Assembly: GCA_004335835.1 (NCBI GenBank)
Contig: RWJK01001409.1
Coordinates: 1 to 64,000 of the forward strand
Length of the DNA: 64,000 bases
DNA from: Scenedesmus sp. ARA3
Lineage: Eukaryota > Chlorophyta > Chlorophyceae > Sphaeropleales > Scenedesmaceae
Reading direction: 5' to 3'
Position 1 is the stretch's first letter; every line of letters begins with the position of its first letter. A program made the translations under genes and the position numbers. Below, piece after piece: positions 10,905 through 22,065 of the stretch. The notes beneath the pieces are model-generated. The model saw only the letters and a program-made list of their open reading frames with translations. It was not told the DNA's origin and did no database searches.

Positions 10905-13900
10905 TGCTTGGGCACTGTTGCATCTGCCACACCTGCCTCCTCCTCCTGCTGCTGCTGCTCGTTGCTGTCATCGTCCGCTGAGAAGCGTGAGGCATCCACT
11001 CGCACGCATGGCAGCAGCATCACGGTGCACTTCCGCAGGATCTTCTTGAAGCCGCACCACACCGTCTTCTTGATGCGCTGGCGCAGTGATGCCAGCGGCC
11101 GGCGCTGCTGCAGCTGCCGCACCTGCTGCTGCAGCTGCTGCAGCTGGCGCACCTGCTGCTCCAGCTGCTGCACTGCCGCTGCTGCTGCCGCCGGGCATTC
11201 CTGCCCAGCTGCTGCTGCGCCACATCCTGCTGCTGCTGCTGCTGCTGCAATGCAGTCTGTTTCATCCTCCCCTTCCTCCACCTGTCCAATGAGCACCTCA
11301 TCATCATAGTGGCAGAACCTCCCGGACGATAGCAGGCTGCTAATGCTGCTCCAGTTTTGCTTCGCATCCGGCTCACTGCGGCAATCCATGCGTGCTCGCG
11401 CCAGCAGCTGCTGCAGTGCCGCATAGCTACAAGGCCGGCTCTCCATAGGCCCTAGCAGCGCGACTAGAACGTCTAGCAAGCCTTTTGTGGCTCCCGGGTG
11501 ACTGCCTAACAACGCGCGTACACCAGCATAGTGCTGCGGCGCATTGCCGGCGTGGAATGCTGCTGCTGCCATGCACACCACCTTCTGATGTAGCGCCTCA
11601 TTCCCGCGGGCTAGGATGAAGGCCAGCAGCTGACCCAGTGCGTAAAAGTCGTAGGCTGGCAGGTAGCAGCCTTGGGGGTTTGACTTGACCTTGTAGTGCA
11701 GCGCGATCTCGCCGGTGCTGGGGTCCTCTGCGAGCGCTGAGCGCATGAGGGCCTCTGCCTTGAGGTGAGGGTCCTGCGAGGCACCGCAACAAAACATAGC
11801 AAGAAGACGTCAGAAGACAGAAGAGCAGCAAATATTGCATGAAACTGGAGGAGATGGCCTTGGACTTGAGGTGCGGGTCCTGCGAGGCAGGGGGAGATAC
11901 ACAATGAAGTGAATGAATGCTGCAAGGGCAGCTGAGGGCGCTGAACGCACGAGGGCCTTGGACTTGAGGTGGGTCATGCACAGCAGGAGACACAAGAGAT
12001 ACAAAATGACGGAGCAGAGGGTGCGGATTGAGCTGCGGATGTTGTACTGAGCAAGCTATTAAGCGGCGGGCAAGTGATGCACAGTGAGGTCAGATTGGCT
12101 GTTTGTCGCATGCAACTTGCAGATGTCCAAGGTTTGATCAGCTCATGCTGTGTGCGGCAACACAATAAATGAACCTGCGCTCGGCAGCGCAGTGTGGCTG
12201 CTGCCCATCGCAAGTGGCATGGCAGATTATCAGCTGCATCTTAGCATCCAACAGCACATGCCGGCAGCTGCAAGCTTGACAGCTGCAGTTGCACTTGCAC
12301 ACAGCCATGCTCATCACAGCAATTCCTCCTGACACCAAGGTACGTCAAGGTACCCACCATGTAGATGAGCGTGCCTCCAAAGCCGTGATCGATCACAGGC
12401 GTGCCCGGCGCGCACGAGATGCCGTAATCCACCAAGTACACGCCCGGCAGGGGCGCACTGGCCGGCCCGGGAGCCCCCGGCTTCCCGCTTCCGGCAGGTT
12501 CCGACAGCACTTTCCGCGAGAGGCAGACTTGCGCGGGCTTTAAATCGTTGTGCACCATGCCACGGCTGTTGTGCAGGTCGTCGAGTGCTGCTCCGAGCTG
12601 GTCGATGATGTGCAGGATGGTCTCGGTGGGCAGCTCAGGCTGCGAGGCCAGGTAGTCATCCAGGTTCTGCATCAGAAAGGTGAACATTTTCGGCAAGTGA
12701 ATAGTGAGATGAGGCATCCAGCTGAGTGTGAGCGGTTGGGCACAGGGTAGTACAGTATCAGCAGCTGCGGCTGGGAGGCCAGGTAGTCATCCACCAGTGT
12801 ATCCAGGTTCTGCACCAAGGTAGGGCAGGAAAGTGAGGAGTAAGGTAAGGAGGCAGGAAGCGACTGTGCATAGGCAAATGAAGGAAAGACTGGGTACTAT
12901 TACTGTCACCCTGATGAGCAGAGTAGCAGCTCACTGGTCTTGTGCCTGCAGCAGGCTTTAGATCTGAGATGTAGTGCACTGAATATTGCAGTGCATTGGC
13001 TCTCACCATGGGGTCTGGCGTGAGTGCCTCAAACACGAACCAGCTGCAGCTCTCTGTGTGGCTCGCCCACAGCAGCTGCGGCACCCGCAGCACCCTCACA
13101 AGCATGAAATGAGCCGAATATGCAAACGTCAAAACCCCAAACGAAGCAACTGCCTCTCACCATGGGGTCTGGCGTGAGTGCCTCAAACACAAACCAGCTG
13201 CAGCTCTCTGTGTGGCTCGCCCACAGCAGCTGCGGCGCCCAGGGGCAACCATTCACCGCAGTACAGGCGGCCTCCTCCCGCTCACACATCTCCCTGCTCC
13301 ACTCGGGGTCATCGGGGTTGTAATCCACCACCTTGATTACTACCGGCAGCCCGAGCGTCAGCCGGCCGTCAGGGAAGGCGGCTGACACGGCGGCTGCGGT
13401 GGCTGCTGACGGCCACGGCGCGTGAGCCTGGTACACGGTGCCTGCAAGTGCGAAGCAGCATGGTATTTGTGGTTCAGATTGGGTTTAGGGTTTGCAACTG
13501 TACAGTTAGTTACATCTATGGCGGCGGGTGGTGAGGGCCAAGGTGCATGGGCCTGGTACACGGTGCCTGCAAGCATGATGCAGTGCAAGACAGCGCATAA
13601 TTCAACGTTCATGGTTTGAAGATGAAGAGTTGGTTGCATCAGCCGCAGCGGCTGCGGAGGGCCACGGCGCGTGCATCTGTTACATGGTGCCTGTGAGGAA
13701 ATGTCATACATTGCAAGGCAGCGCATCGTTTGGCAAGCGTTTGTACCAACAACGTGATCAAGGTCGAGCAAGCAACAGCTATGTAGGGCTCTGCCTGGCG
13801 GGCAATGCACCGCTGTACAGAAACCTGGCGGCAGGCAGACCTGCTGCATGTGCCTGCCTTTGCTGACGTACATGCAACCAGGCACAGCCGAAACACATAA

Positions 13901-15251
13901 CTTTCAACAACATCAGAGGGCTGCCTGTACACAGTAACCCTAACCATCAACAACTGCAGCAAAGGCTGGCTGTATATAGTAGCCAGTGTTTCCTGATCAT
14001 TCTTACGTACAAGGAGCTTATTGTAGCTGCCGCAGCTCAGCACTGTGCTGCGTGCAGTGTCCTGCACCAGCGCAGGCAGCTGCTCCAGGCAAGCATCCAG
14101 AGCCTCAGCTGCTGCCAACTGTCTTTGCAGGGACCCGGAGGCAGGGACACCAGCTGCAACTGCCTGCCAGCGCTAATGAACAACTGAGCGACTCACCCAG
14201 AACAGTTGATCTCTGTAGTCACAGCTGGCCCATCAATACAGCCAGTAATAGCTAATTCAAATGCAATTCAAATTTCCAATGAGTTGGGCTTACCGTAGCT
14301 ACCGCAGCCCAGGACGGTGCTGCGTGATGTGTCCTGCACCAGCGCAGGCAGCTGCTCCAGGCACGCCTCCAGTGCCTCAGCTGCCAGGGCACCACCTTGC
14401 AGCTGCTTCAGCACAGCCAAGTCCTTGTCACAGAAGCGCGGATGCTGCAGCGGATCGCTGCTGCTGCTGCTGCTGCTGCTGCTTGTGGTGGTGGGGCCGT
14501 CCCTGCTGCTGACAGGGCTGCTGCTGCTGCTGCTGCTGCTGCTGATGCTGTTGGTGGCTACCGTCGCGCTGCCGCGGGCGTGCCAGGTGCTGCTGCTATA
14601 CATGCTGCTGCTGTAGGCGCTGCCCTTTGCTTTGTAGCAACTGCTGCTGCTGCTGATGCTGGCCCTGCTGCTGACTGCGCAGCTGCTGCTGGCAGTGCGG
14701 GCATGCTGAGCTGCGCCTCGCTTACTGATGGGCTCCAGGTCAAAGCTCTTGGCGCTGCTGCTGCAGTGCCGATCTCTGCAGTCAAAACTGACACTGTAGT
14801 GACCTAGCCCTGCAGCACCAGCCTTGCTGTCTTTGCCCTGCATGCTGCTGCGCATGATGCCTTCAAAAGTTGTTATAACAGCTGGCAGCTGCTGGCTTGC
14901 ATCAGTGCAGCCTTTGCTAGCGTTGATGGACCACCTGCGGGGTCCCAAGCTGCCAGCAGCGTCCTGCTGCTGCAGCTGCTGCTGCTTGAGGGCCGATGCG
15001 GCGCCAAAGTCCTGGTCTGCAGCTGCGTGAGCGCTGCTGCTGTCATGTGACATGCGCTGGTTTGCTTGAAGCAAGCTTGACAGCTGGCCTGCAGGGGTGG
15101 GAGGCAGCAGGTGCAGCGAATAAGAGGGCGTAGTGAGAGGCATGCCTGTGCTATAGGACGGTACACATGGATCTGTGATGAGGTGCTGATAGTTTGGTTG
15201 CTGGGATGGTGAATGGCTGCATTGGAACAGATTCTGGGTAGTGACACACAT
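9920..15251 (-). CDS. Atypical serine/threonine protein kinase with Ser-rich tails
   Basis: Minus-strand exons 15251-14294, 13441-13161, 12666-12358 and 11773-9920 join in one frame (1,133 residues). Residues 1 to ~310 are Ser/Gln-rich and disordered. The kinase domain follows: glycine loop GCGSYGTVYQ spanning the first splice junction, VVIK lysine, HNDLKPAQ catalytic loop (~452-459), metal-binding VDYGIS (~492-497), GTLIYMDP activation-loop end, and YDFYALGQLL helix. HRD is changed to HND and the usual Asn five residues after the catalytic Asp is Gln; Lys, both Asp residues and the glycine loop remain, so activity is possible but not certain. The C-terminal ~330 residues are a Lys/Ser-repeat, polyampholyte tail ending in a short hydrophobic segment. 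No signal peptide or membrane span is obvious. Substrate and pathway cannot be told. The start is the first ATG of the 5' exon and may be too far upstream. Confidence 0.8.
11850..11985 (-). repeat. Copies of the start of kinase exon 4
   Basis: Two fragments, near 11856-11885 and 11940-11975, repeat the acceptor and first codons (DPHLK) of the exon beginning at 11773. They lie in the intron just 5' of it on the coding strand. Confidence 0.75.
13008..13092 (-). repeat. Copy of the end of kinase exon 2
   Basis: This repeats the last ~80 bases of the exon ending at 13161, including the codons for ASHTESCSWFVFEALTPDPM and the GTGAGA donor. It is nearly identical to the original and lies in the following intron. 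Confidence 0.9.
13505..13700 (-). repeat. Two copies of the start of kinase exon 2
   Basis: Fragments near 13515-13575 and 13645-13693 repeat the acceptor plus the codons for TVYQAHAPWPS and following residues. They lie upstream of the real exon start at 13441 on the coding strand. Confidence 0.85.
14018..14118 (-). repeat. Copy of the end of kinase exon 1
   Basis: This repeats ~100 bases around the exon 1 donor, reading LEQLPALVQDTARSTVLSCGSYN in place of the functional glycine loop; the key glycine is Ser and the last Gly is Asn. It is an intronic remnant that could not replace the real exon. Confidence 0.85.
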
Positions 15252-17465
15252 ACAATTGGTGGTGGCCGTCCGCTCCCTCAGTCACATTTCAACCTGCAGG
15301 TGCTGCTGCTTCCTGCCAGGCTGATGCCCGCTGAGCAGGTTCAGATGAAATGATATTACACGATGATCTATCGCGTTGGCTGCATATGCATTGCCGCGTG
15401 TGCAGCTCACCACCGCGCTTCTGCGCTGCGCGAACGCCTCCCAGGCTACTGTCGCCTTGCCCGCAGCCCAGCTGCTTCAGCATGTCTGAAGCGGCGGACT
15501 GTGAAGAATTTTGTCTGTGTGGAACCATCCCATAGCTCCAGCAGCTTCGTCCATCGAGCGCGCTGTTTCGAGCGACCATTCCCGCCCACAGCCGAGCGGC
15601 TGCAACGTGATCAACTAGCTGTCCTGATGCGTATATATAATAATTGATCTGCAAGTACGTCTACTTTGTGGGCCTGGCGCTGATGAGCGCCAGACGTTCA
15701 GCAGCGTTCAGCGGAACCAAACAGGTGATCCACCGCAAGTGGCAAAGCGGGAGTGTATAGCACTGAGATATGTAACACGCTTTGCATACGGAATTAAGTG
15801 TAGCCAAGGTAAGCAGACGAGTAGCACGGGCGAGCTGGCTCGCTCACAGCGCAGCGTAATAACCAGCCGGGCAATACTCGGCTCACGCAGCACAGCAGAT
15901 ACGGCGATCATTCCACGCTTACCAATATGCTTGATACGTACATAGCACAGTGTAGGGCGTGCGCTGCTTGCTTGTCATAAGGAGGTCAGTGGCGGGCAGC
16001 TTCAGCCAGGCCCTGAGGGCTCCTGCAGCTGCAGGATCAGCTGACCCGAGAGGTGTCTGGCGTTATCATTAAGGCGTCATCATTAAAATTTATAACGTTA
16101 CGTTAACGTACGCCAACGCCAACTGTACATGCAGTCCGCAGTGGCTGTGCTTGAGCTGGTGCATGTGCTCTGGCAAGTGCAAATGTACCCTCGTGCATAT
16201 GAGCGCGTGCCCCGTGTCATGTCTCCGTTATCATGTTCCGCACTGTGCTGTTGGCAACAGCGCTGCAGGTGGTAAGTGGCAGTCAATTGAACCTCCTTTG
16301 CATGCAGTCACAACACGTGCAGTGCCTGGTGCAGCTGGCATGGCAAAATGCAGCCGTCACATCCAAGACTGCTAGTGTACAGACACACAAACCACAAGAC
16401 CCGATGGATATTGTTGCATATATGCCACGAATGCTTTGATTTGAGCGACCAGAATGATAGATGCGGCCTGCCAACATCCCCCTCGCAATCCTCGCAGTGC
16501 TCTGCTATGCTGGTGAACGCCAACAGTGACCAGCGCATTGTGTCGTGATGTTTGCCTTGCCTTGCCAATAATGCTTTGTTAGGCAAATGCTGCCTGTGTT
16601 TGACAGACAGGTGGATCAACCCAATGCTGCGTGGGTATGCACTGCATGCTGGCAGCAGCTGCTGCAGCAGCTGCTGCTTTGCCGTAGTTCGAAGCTGCTG
16701 GACTCTCTTGTCAAATCCAGTAAGCTCCAGTAAACTCCAGTAAGATGATCGTCGCAAATGGGATTGAAATGGGGCAACTCAATGTACAGGAACACTGCAG
16801 GCAGCTGATGCTGCTGAACACCGAGAGCAGCATGACGAGATGAAGCTCCGAGAGGTCCTCCGGCACCAGCAACGGACCCACAAGCGTATCAACAGCACGG
16901 ATCAGTTCACGAAGCAGGCACCGCAAGGCTCTGCTTGAAACTGCATCCCAAGGAACTGGGCAGTCACTGACAGGGTTTCGAGCGGGGTAGATGCAGGCTG
17001 TTGCGCATATATGGGGCGGTTCATTGACTTGGTAAGCTGTTTAGTCTCCCCAGATCACACACCTGCTCCCTCAGCTGTCAGCAAAAGCGTGCCCGACAGC
17101 AGGAACTCGCGACAACCCATAGCACCTACAGGTGAGTTCAAGAGTAGCTTGAAATATGTTGAACACGTTGGCAGATTGCAATGCATCATTACGAGGTACT
17201 GCTTGGCAATGCTGTGGCGTGTCCGCTGTGAGCTGTATCTCTGCTTCGAAACGAGCAATCTTGCGGGTGTGCCGTCCCTGTGGTGATCAGGCTCCTCATA
17301 CAATTTCTTCAAAACCACTAGATTGCACATTGAAAGCAGCATGGTGTGCATGTGGTGCCTCGAGGCGGGCGGTTGCCGAGTCACCAAGCACGGGCTGGCC
17401 TCTTGTTTTTCAAGCTGTGGCCCCTCACCACCTGCCGTTGCTGCTTTGCTGCAGATCAAACATAT
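15252..17465. other. Intergenic stretch between divergent genes
   Basis: It separates the kinase gene (-) from the EF-hand gene (+), so both promoters should lie here. I find no clear TATA box or recognisable coding exon. A short AT-rich palindromic stretch near 16090-16110 (AACGTTACGTTAACG) is visible. Short frames on both strands look random. Confidence 0.45.
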
Positions 17466-17864
17466 ATGGGTATCATCAGCAACTGGTTCGGCGGCAGCTC
17501 CACGGCCGCAGCTCAGCCGAAGACAAACGGCCCTGCTGCTGCCACATCGTCAAAGCCAAATGTGTGGCGCAGGTACGCAGCTGATCGCAGCAACTGGCCC
17601 CTGACCAACTCATATGTGCAGATCAACGCAGTTTCAGCGGTAGCAGGCATGCATGCATGCCAGCAGCAAGGGTACCATGCTGCTGCCAGGGCCAGGCACA
17701 GCAGTACTTTGCTGTGCAGTAGGAGGGCACCCATATGGCGCATTGCCACTTGCCTCAGCTTGCAGGAAGCCATGCAGGCAGCTGTCACACATATGATCAC
17801 GTTCTTTCGCAGTTCTGCACCTGATAATCAAGTGGACACGCACTTCTGCACATGCTGCGCATTG

Positions 17865-17898
<34 letters not shown>

Positions 17899-19096
17899 TT
17901 CTGCTTCGCTGGTCATATCATGCCCTGCGCTGGCACCTGTGCCGCTGTCTGCGCCTGCAGTGTGTTTGACCCTGGGAGCAACCCCAACATCGATCGCTGC
18001 TGCTCCTGCTGCTTCTGCTCCTGCTGCTGCTGCTCCTGCTGCTGCCGCTGCCTGCTCCTGCAGTGTGTTTGACCCAGGGAGCAACCCCAACATTGACCGC
18101 CAGGGCAGCAACTACTACGACACAGTCAAGGTGAGCGGCAGCAGCAGCGGCAAACATGCGGCAAGCATGTGTGGCAAGCAGCAGACGATAGCAGGGAGAA
18201 TATCACAGCGCAGCGTGTTTGTCGTCTCTGCATCCAGAACACAGCAGTTTTCTCCACGATTGTTGGTCAGCAAGCACCTGTCTCCCTTCCATCGACAATG
18301 CGCACTCAGCATATTCCACTTGACCATTGGGGGTGCATTTGGTGCCTGGGCAGCAGCAAATACCATCCATACCAGCAGGCTTGAACCACCATGGCCCCTT
18401 GCCTGGCTTTATCTCCCTGCATATCTTTTGTTTATGATGGCATCATGAAATCCACAACAAAGGATCAAACACTTGACTATTTGTCACAATGCAATGCTGC
18501 ACTGCCCCGCAGGACCCCAAGTCCTCTCCCTCCACCTGGGAGATGATCCTCAAGGCGGAGGACTTCAGGCGCCGCTCCTTCGGGGACCTGGACAAGAACA
18601 AGGACGGCTACGTGGACGCAGCGGTGAGGCATACATGCCGAGCATCATTTTTTTAATGAACACCAACACTCAGCAGCAGCCCATGACGCTTGACCGTATC
18701 GCCAACTGGCTCAACACCAGCCGTTGCAGCAGTGTTGAATAGCAAACCGGAGGAGGTGCTGGGGCTTGTGACGTCTTCGTCATCTGTCCTCATGTAGTCA
18801 CCCACGGTCTTGGATCAAGACGGTCTTGATCAAGACGGTCTTGATCAAGACCGTAGGTACTACATGGAGACGGATGACGAAGACGTCACAAGCCCCAGCA
18901 CCTCATCCGGTGTGCTACTCAACACTGCTGCACATGCTGGTACAACCTGGACAAGACAAACAGACAGGCCGCTTTGCAAGTCACAAAGCCAACAAGCCAT
19001 TGGCTACGCCTGCTGTGTAGGGTGGGGAGCACTGCTTGGACCCTCTTGCCCTGCGCAGTCCACGCGACTGTTTGTCTGTCCTTCTCAGCGTTTCGC

Positions 19097-19129
<33 letters not shown>

Positions 19130-19272
19130 AGGAGCTCAAGGCCGTGGTGCCTCCATCCATGGCCGACAAGGTGGACACTGCCGCTCTGATCAGCCAGGCT
19201 GGCGCCACCAGCCAGGGCAAGCTGACCCGCAAGGAGTTCAATGAGGTGCTGGACAAGTACTTTCTGGCTTGA
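17466..19272 (+). CDS. Small EF-hand calcium-binding protein
   Basis: Exons 17466-17572, 18064-18130, 18513-18623 and 19132-19272 (TGA) join in frame to 141 residues, starting MGIISNWFGG. One canonical EF-hand loop spans the exon 3/4 junction: DKNKDGYVDAAE has Asp at 1, Asn at 3, Asp at 5, Gly at 6, Val at 8 and Glu at 12. A second C-terminal EF-like helix pair (GKLTRKEFNEVLDKYFLA) has lost most ligands. The N-terminal third is low-complexity, then comes a WRSVFDPGSNPNI block I cannot assign. There is no signal peptide or membrane segment. A Ca2+-binding or structural role is likely; the pathway is unknown. The start is the only ATG that keeps the frame with a good donor after it. Confidence 0.75.
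17955..17998 (+). repeat. Copy of the start of EF-hand gene exon 2
   Basis: The CTGCAG acceptor and the codons for VFDPGSNPNID appear here about 105 bases before the real exon at 18064, with two or three differences. It then runs into CTG/CTC repeats. Confidence 0.85.
18726..18931. repeat. 206-bp near-perfect inverted repeat (hairpin) in an intron
   Basis: The left arm from 18726 and the right arm ending at 18931 are reverse complements over about 90-100 bases each, with only scattered mismatches. The centre is three head-to-tail copies of the palindrome GGTCTTGATCAAGAC. It lies wholly in the last intron of the EF-hand gene. It could be a MITE-like element or a precursor of small RNAs. I see no clear target-site duplication and no coding capacity. 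Confidence 0.92.
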
Positions 19273-19640
19273 GCAGGGCATAGGGCTGTGAAGGGTGCAG
19301 GCCTATGCTCTGCTGTTGGAACGGATAAGGGAGCCAGCCAGGAGCTTGTATGGATGAGGTGCTGGACACCTGCTTTCTGGCTTGAGCAAGGCATGGGGTG
19401 GTGAGCATGCAGCCTTGTGCCCTGGTGCTACAGCAGGAAAGAGTGCTGGCCGCAGCAAGCTGACCTGCAAGGAGTTGAATGAGGTGCTGGACGAGTACTT
19501 TCTGGCTTGAGCAGGGTATAGGGCTGTGAAAGGCAGCGCATGCAGGCGTTCCAGGTACTGTCTCGTGTGAGCGGGGCTGTGAAGGCAGCGGGCCTTGCAA
19601 GTACTTTCTGGCTTGAGCAGGGCATCGGGCTGTGAAGATG
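19273..19640 (+). repeat. Tandem copies of the EF-hand gene's last codons and 3' flank
   Basis: The block encoding EVLDKYFLA-stop plus AGCAGGGCATAGGGCTGTGA recurs near 19345, 19478 and 19598, with a shorter piece near 19550. Copies diverge progressively and include the stop codon and flanking 3' sequence, so they lie in or beyond the 3' UTR. Confidence 0.9.
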
Positions 19641-21222
19641 CAGCCTAGGCAAGCGCGTGACTGTGTTACAGGATGTCTGCCAGCACCCTTCTACGGTGGC
19701 GTGCAATGTACACGTTCATCAAGCTGCAAGTGGCGTATGCTGCAAGCAGGGGGGGTGTAGCGCGGGTGTTGTGGGTTGGGTTGGCTGAGCCTGAGTCTGA
19801 TGGCAGCTGCTGTTCCTCTGCAGCGACTGCCGTCCGCGCAGGGCTCTGCAGGCTGGCAGCTTGAGGAAAGAGCACTCAGGGGCTGTTCAGCAGCCGTTGT
19901 TATGACAGTGTGATGGGTTTCACAGGCGCGTGCCAACCAGCATCATGTTGAAAGCAGCTTGGGCAGCTGCTTGGTCTTTTCTTCAACCGACGTGCGCGTG
20001 CGTCGTGGAGTCACCGCATCTGCTGCTAGTCGAATGGGCCGTATGGCATGCTGGGCGATTTTGGTGGGGCGTTGTGGGCGCAGTACAGTATGATTTTGGC
20101 CCTGATGACACCCTAGGTGTTGCAGCATGCACACATTGATGATGGTTTTTTCTGTGCTTGCTCTGATGGGCTCTGCTCATATGTAGGTCAGGTACACACC
20201 TTCAGTTACTGTTGTACTTTCCAGGCCTCACCAGTATGGCGCTTGCTCTTGTGGTGTGTGGTTTTGGTGGTTGAAACGGCACCTGTGCGCCACACTGCCT
20301 TGACTTGTACTACTGTTACTGCAGCTGTTGGGTTGCGTCGTGTTGTGCATGGTGGTTTTTCCAGAAAGGGGACCCTGGCTGCAAGCTTGCTTGTTGTTCA
20401 ACAAGCTTGCTTGCTGATGTATCATTGTCCCAACCCCGTTGTTGCTGACATTGTGCATTGCCCGGCAATGGTGTTGTTGGATGGGCGAGTGCGGCACAGG
20501 CGACGACTGCTGTGTCTCAGCGTGCTGTGCTGTGCGGGTTGCTGTGCTGTGCGGGTTGCAGCCGCAGCAATGGCTAACGAGTTGGCGCTGTTTGCAGGCG
20601 CTGCGGGCGTGCTGTTTCGTGTAATATATGTACATTACAATGCTTATGCGCTGCGTTCATGAAGACAGCATGGCGTGGCTATGCAGCAATGTCAAGCAAC
20701 TTGGCATGGTTGGCCGCAGTGACAAGCAACAGTAGCAGTTATCTGGTGACCACCAGCAGCAACCGCAGCAGCACTGACGAAAGGCCCGCAATCTCGTACG
20801 AAGTTGATTGAAACAAAGACTTGCGTTTATGAAGCAGCACAGTGCGAATAGTACGCACCCATGATGCGATCGTGTCGTTTCCCTCCGCTTGTCATGAAGC
20901 GAGTTTGAAATGTGCATGGCGATGTCATGACATTACGTATTTTTATGTTGAATTCAATGGATATTGTTCACTTTTCTTAGTGCAAGATGTCGTGACGACT
21001 GTGCCTATCTGCTGAATCACTACGTCAGGTGGCCAGTCTGGGTGTGTTGCTGTTCTGCAATGCTGTCCAGCACAAGTGCCGTAAACATGGTTGACTGTGT
21101 TCTCAACATCTCAGAAACTGTTACCGGTCTATCACGCCGCTGATTAGGAGCAGCAGAAGCTGCAGCAGGAGCTGCACCAGCAGCAGCAGCAGCAGGGGAG
21201 CTGCTGTCCTCTGCACTTCAAC
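19641..21222. other. Intergenic stretch, no supported gene
   Basis: The frame 20117-20662 (+) is the longest here but is Cys/Leu/Val-rich without a domain or splice pattern. Small local duplications occur near 20515-20560. The RTEL1 promoter should lie toward the right end. Confidence 0.45.
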
Positions 21223-22028
21223 ATGCCTATCTACAACATAAGGGGATACGATGTGGACTTTCCACACGAGGCTTACCCCTGCCAGGTCAGCAGCACCAAG
21301 CAGTACATACAGCCTGGCCCCTGCCATGCATGTGCTGCCAGCACACTGCAGGGCAGTAGCAGCCTGACAACCATGCAGCATGCAGAGCTGCTTATTCTGC
21401 GAGGCTGTTGGTGCTGCTGACCCTGCTGTTACTTCTGCTGCTGCCTGCTGCAGATCACTTACATGGAGCAAGTGCTGGGAGCGCTGGAGCAGGTGTGTGC
21501 AGCAGTGATGCAGGCAGCATGCACAGCCGCATGCAGCAGAGATACAGCTGACAGCAAGCGGCAGCAGCAGCAGCAGCCGCCCGAGGCTGTGCCGGTGCAG
21601 CTTGCCAACATAGCATGTGCATGCCACATGGCACGGCTTGCAGCAGCCGTGCCGAGCTGACGCACAGCAGGCACCAGCTACTTCGGTTGCCTGCCCGCCG
21701 CTCCTGCCTAGCGAGGGCATGTGCTCCGAACATTTGCTGTGCATGAAGAGCCACAGGCCGCAGCTGAGCCAAACCCCCTGTTGCACAGACTTCAGGCAGC
21801 AGGCGTGCAGTTGTCGCAGCCCACAGTGATTTGCAGCTGCAGCCAGTAGACAGCAGGGGGCACAGCACGCCCAGCACGCTCCTGCAGGAGCTTCACCACA
21901 ACCGGCTGCCCATAAATTGACCATGCTGTGTCACTCCCCATGCTATTGCTGCGACCATGCCGCAGTCAAGATGGCTCATCCGCACCTTGTGCTGTTCATC
22001 ATGCTGCTGCTGCTGCTGCTGCTGCTGC

Positions 22029-22065
<37 letters not shown>

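Noticed and set aside
20117..20662. 181-codon open frame on the plus strand
   Set aside because: No domain, no splice partners and random-looking composition.
21121..21924. 267-codon open frame on the minus strand
   Set aside because: It is Cys/Ala/Leu-rich and antisense to RTEL1 exons 1 and 2, which match the family; it is a shadow of CTG-rich sequence.
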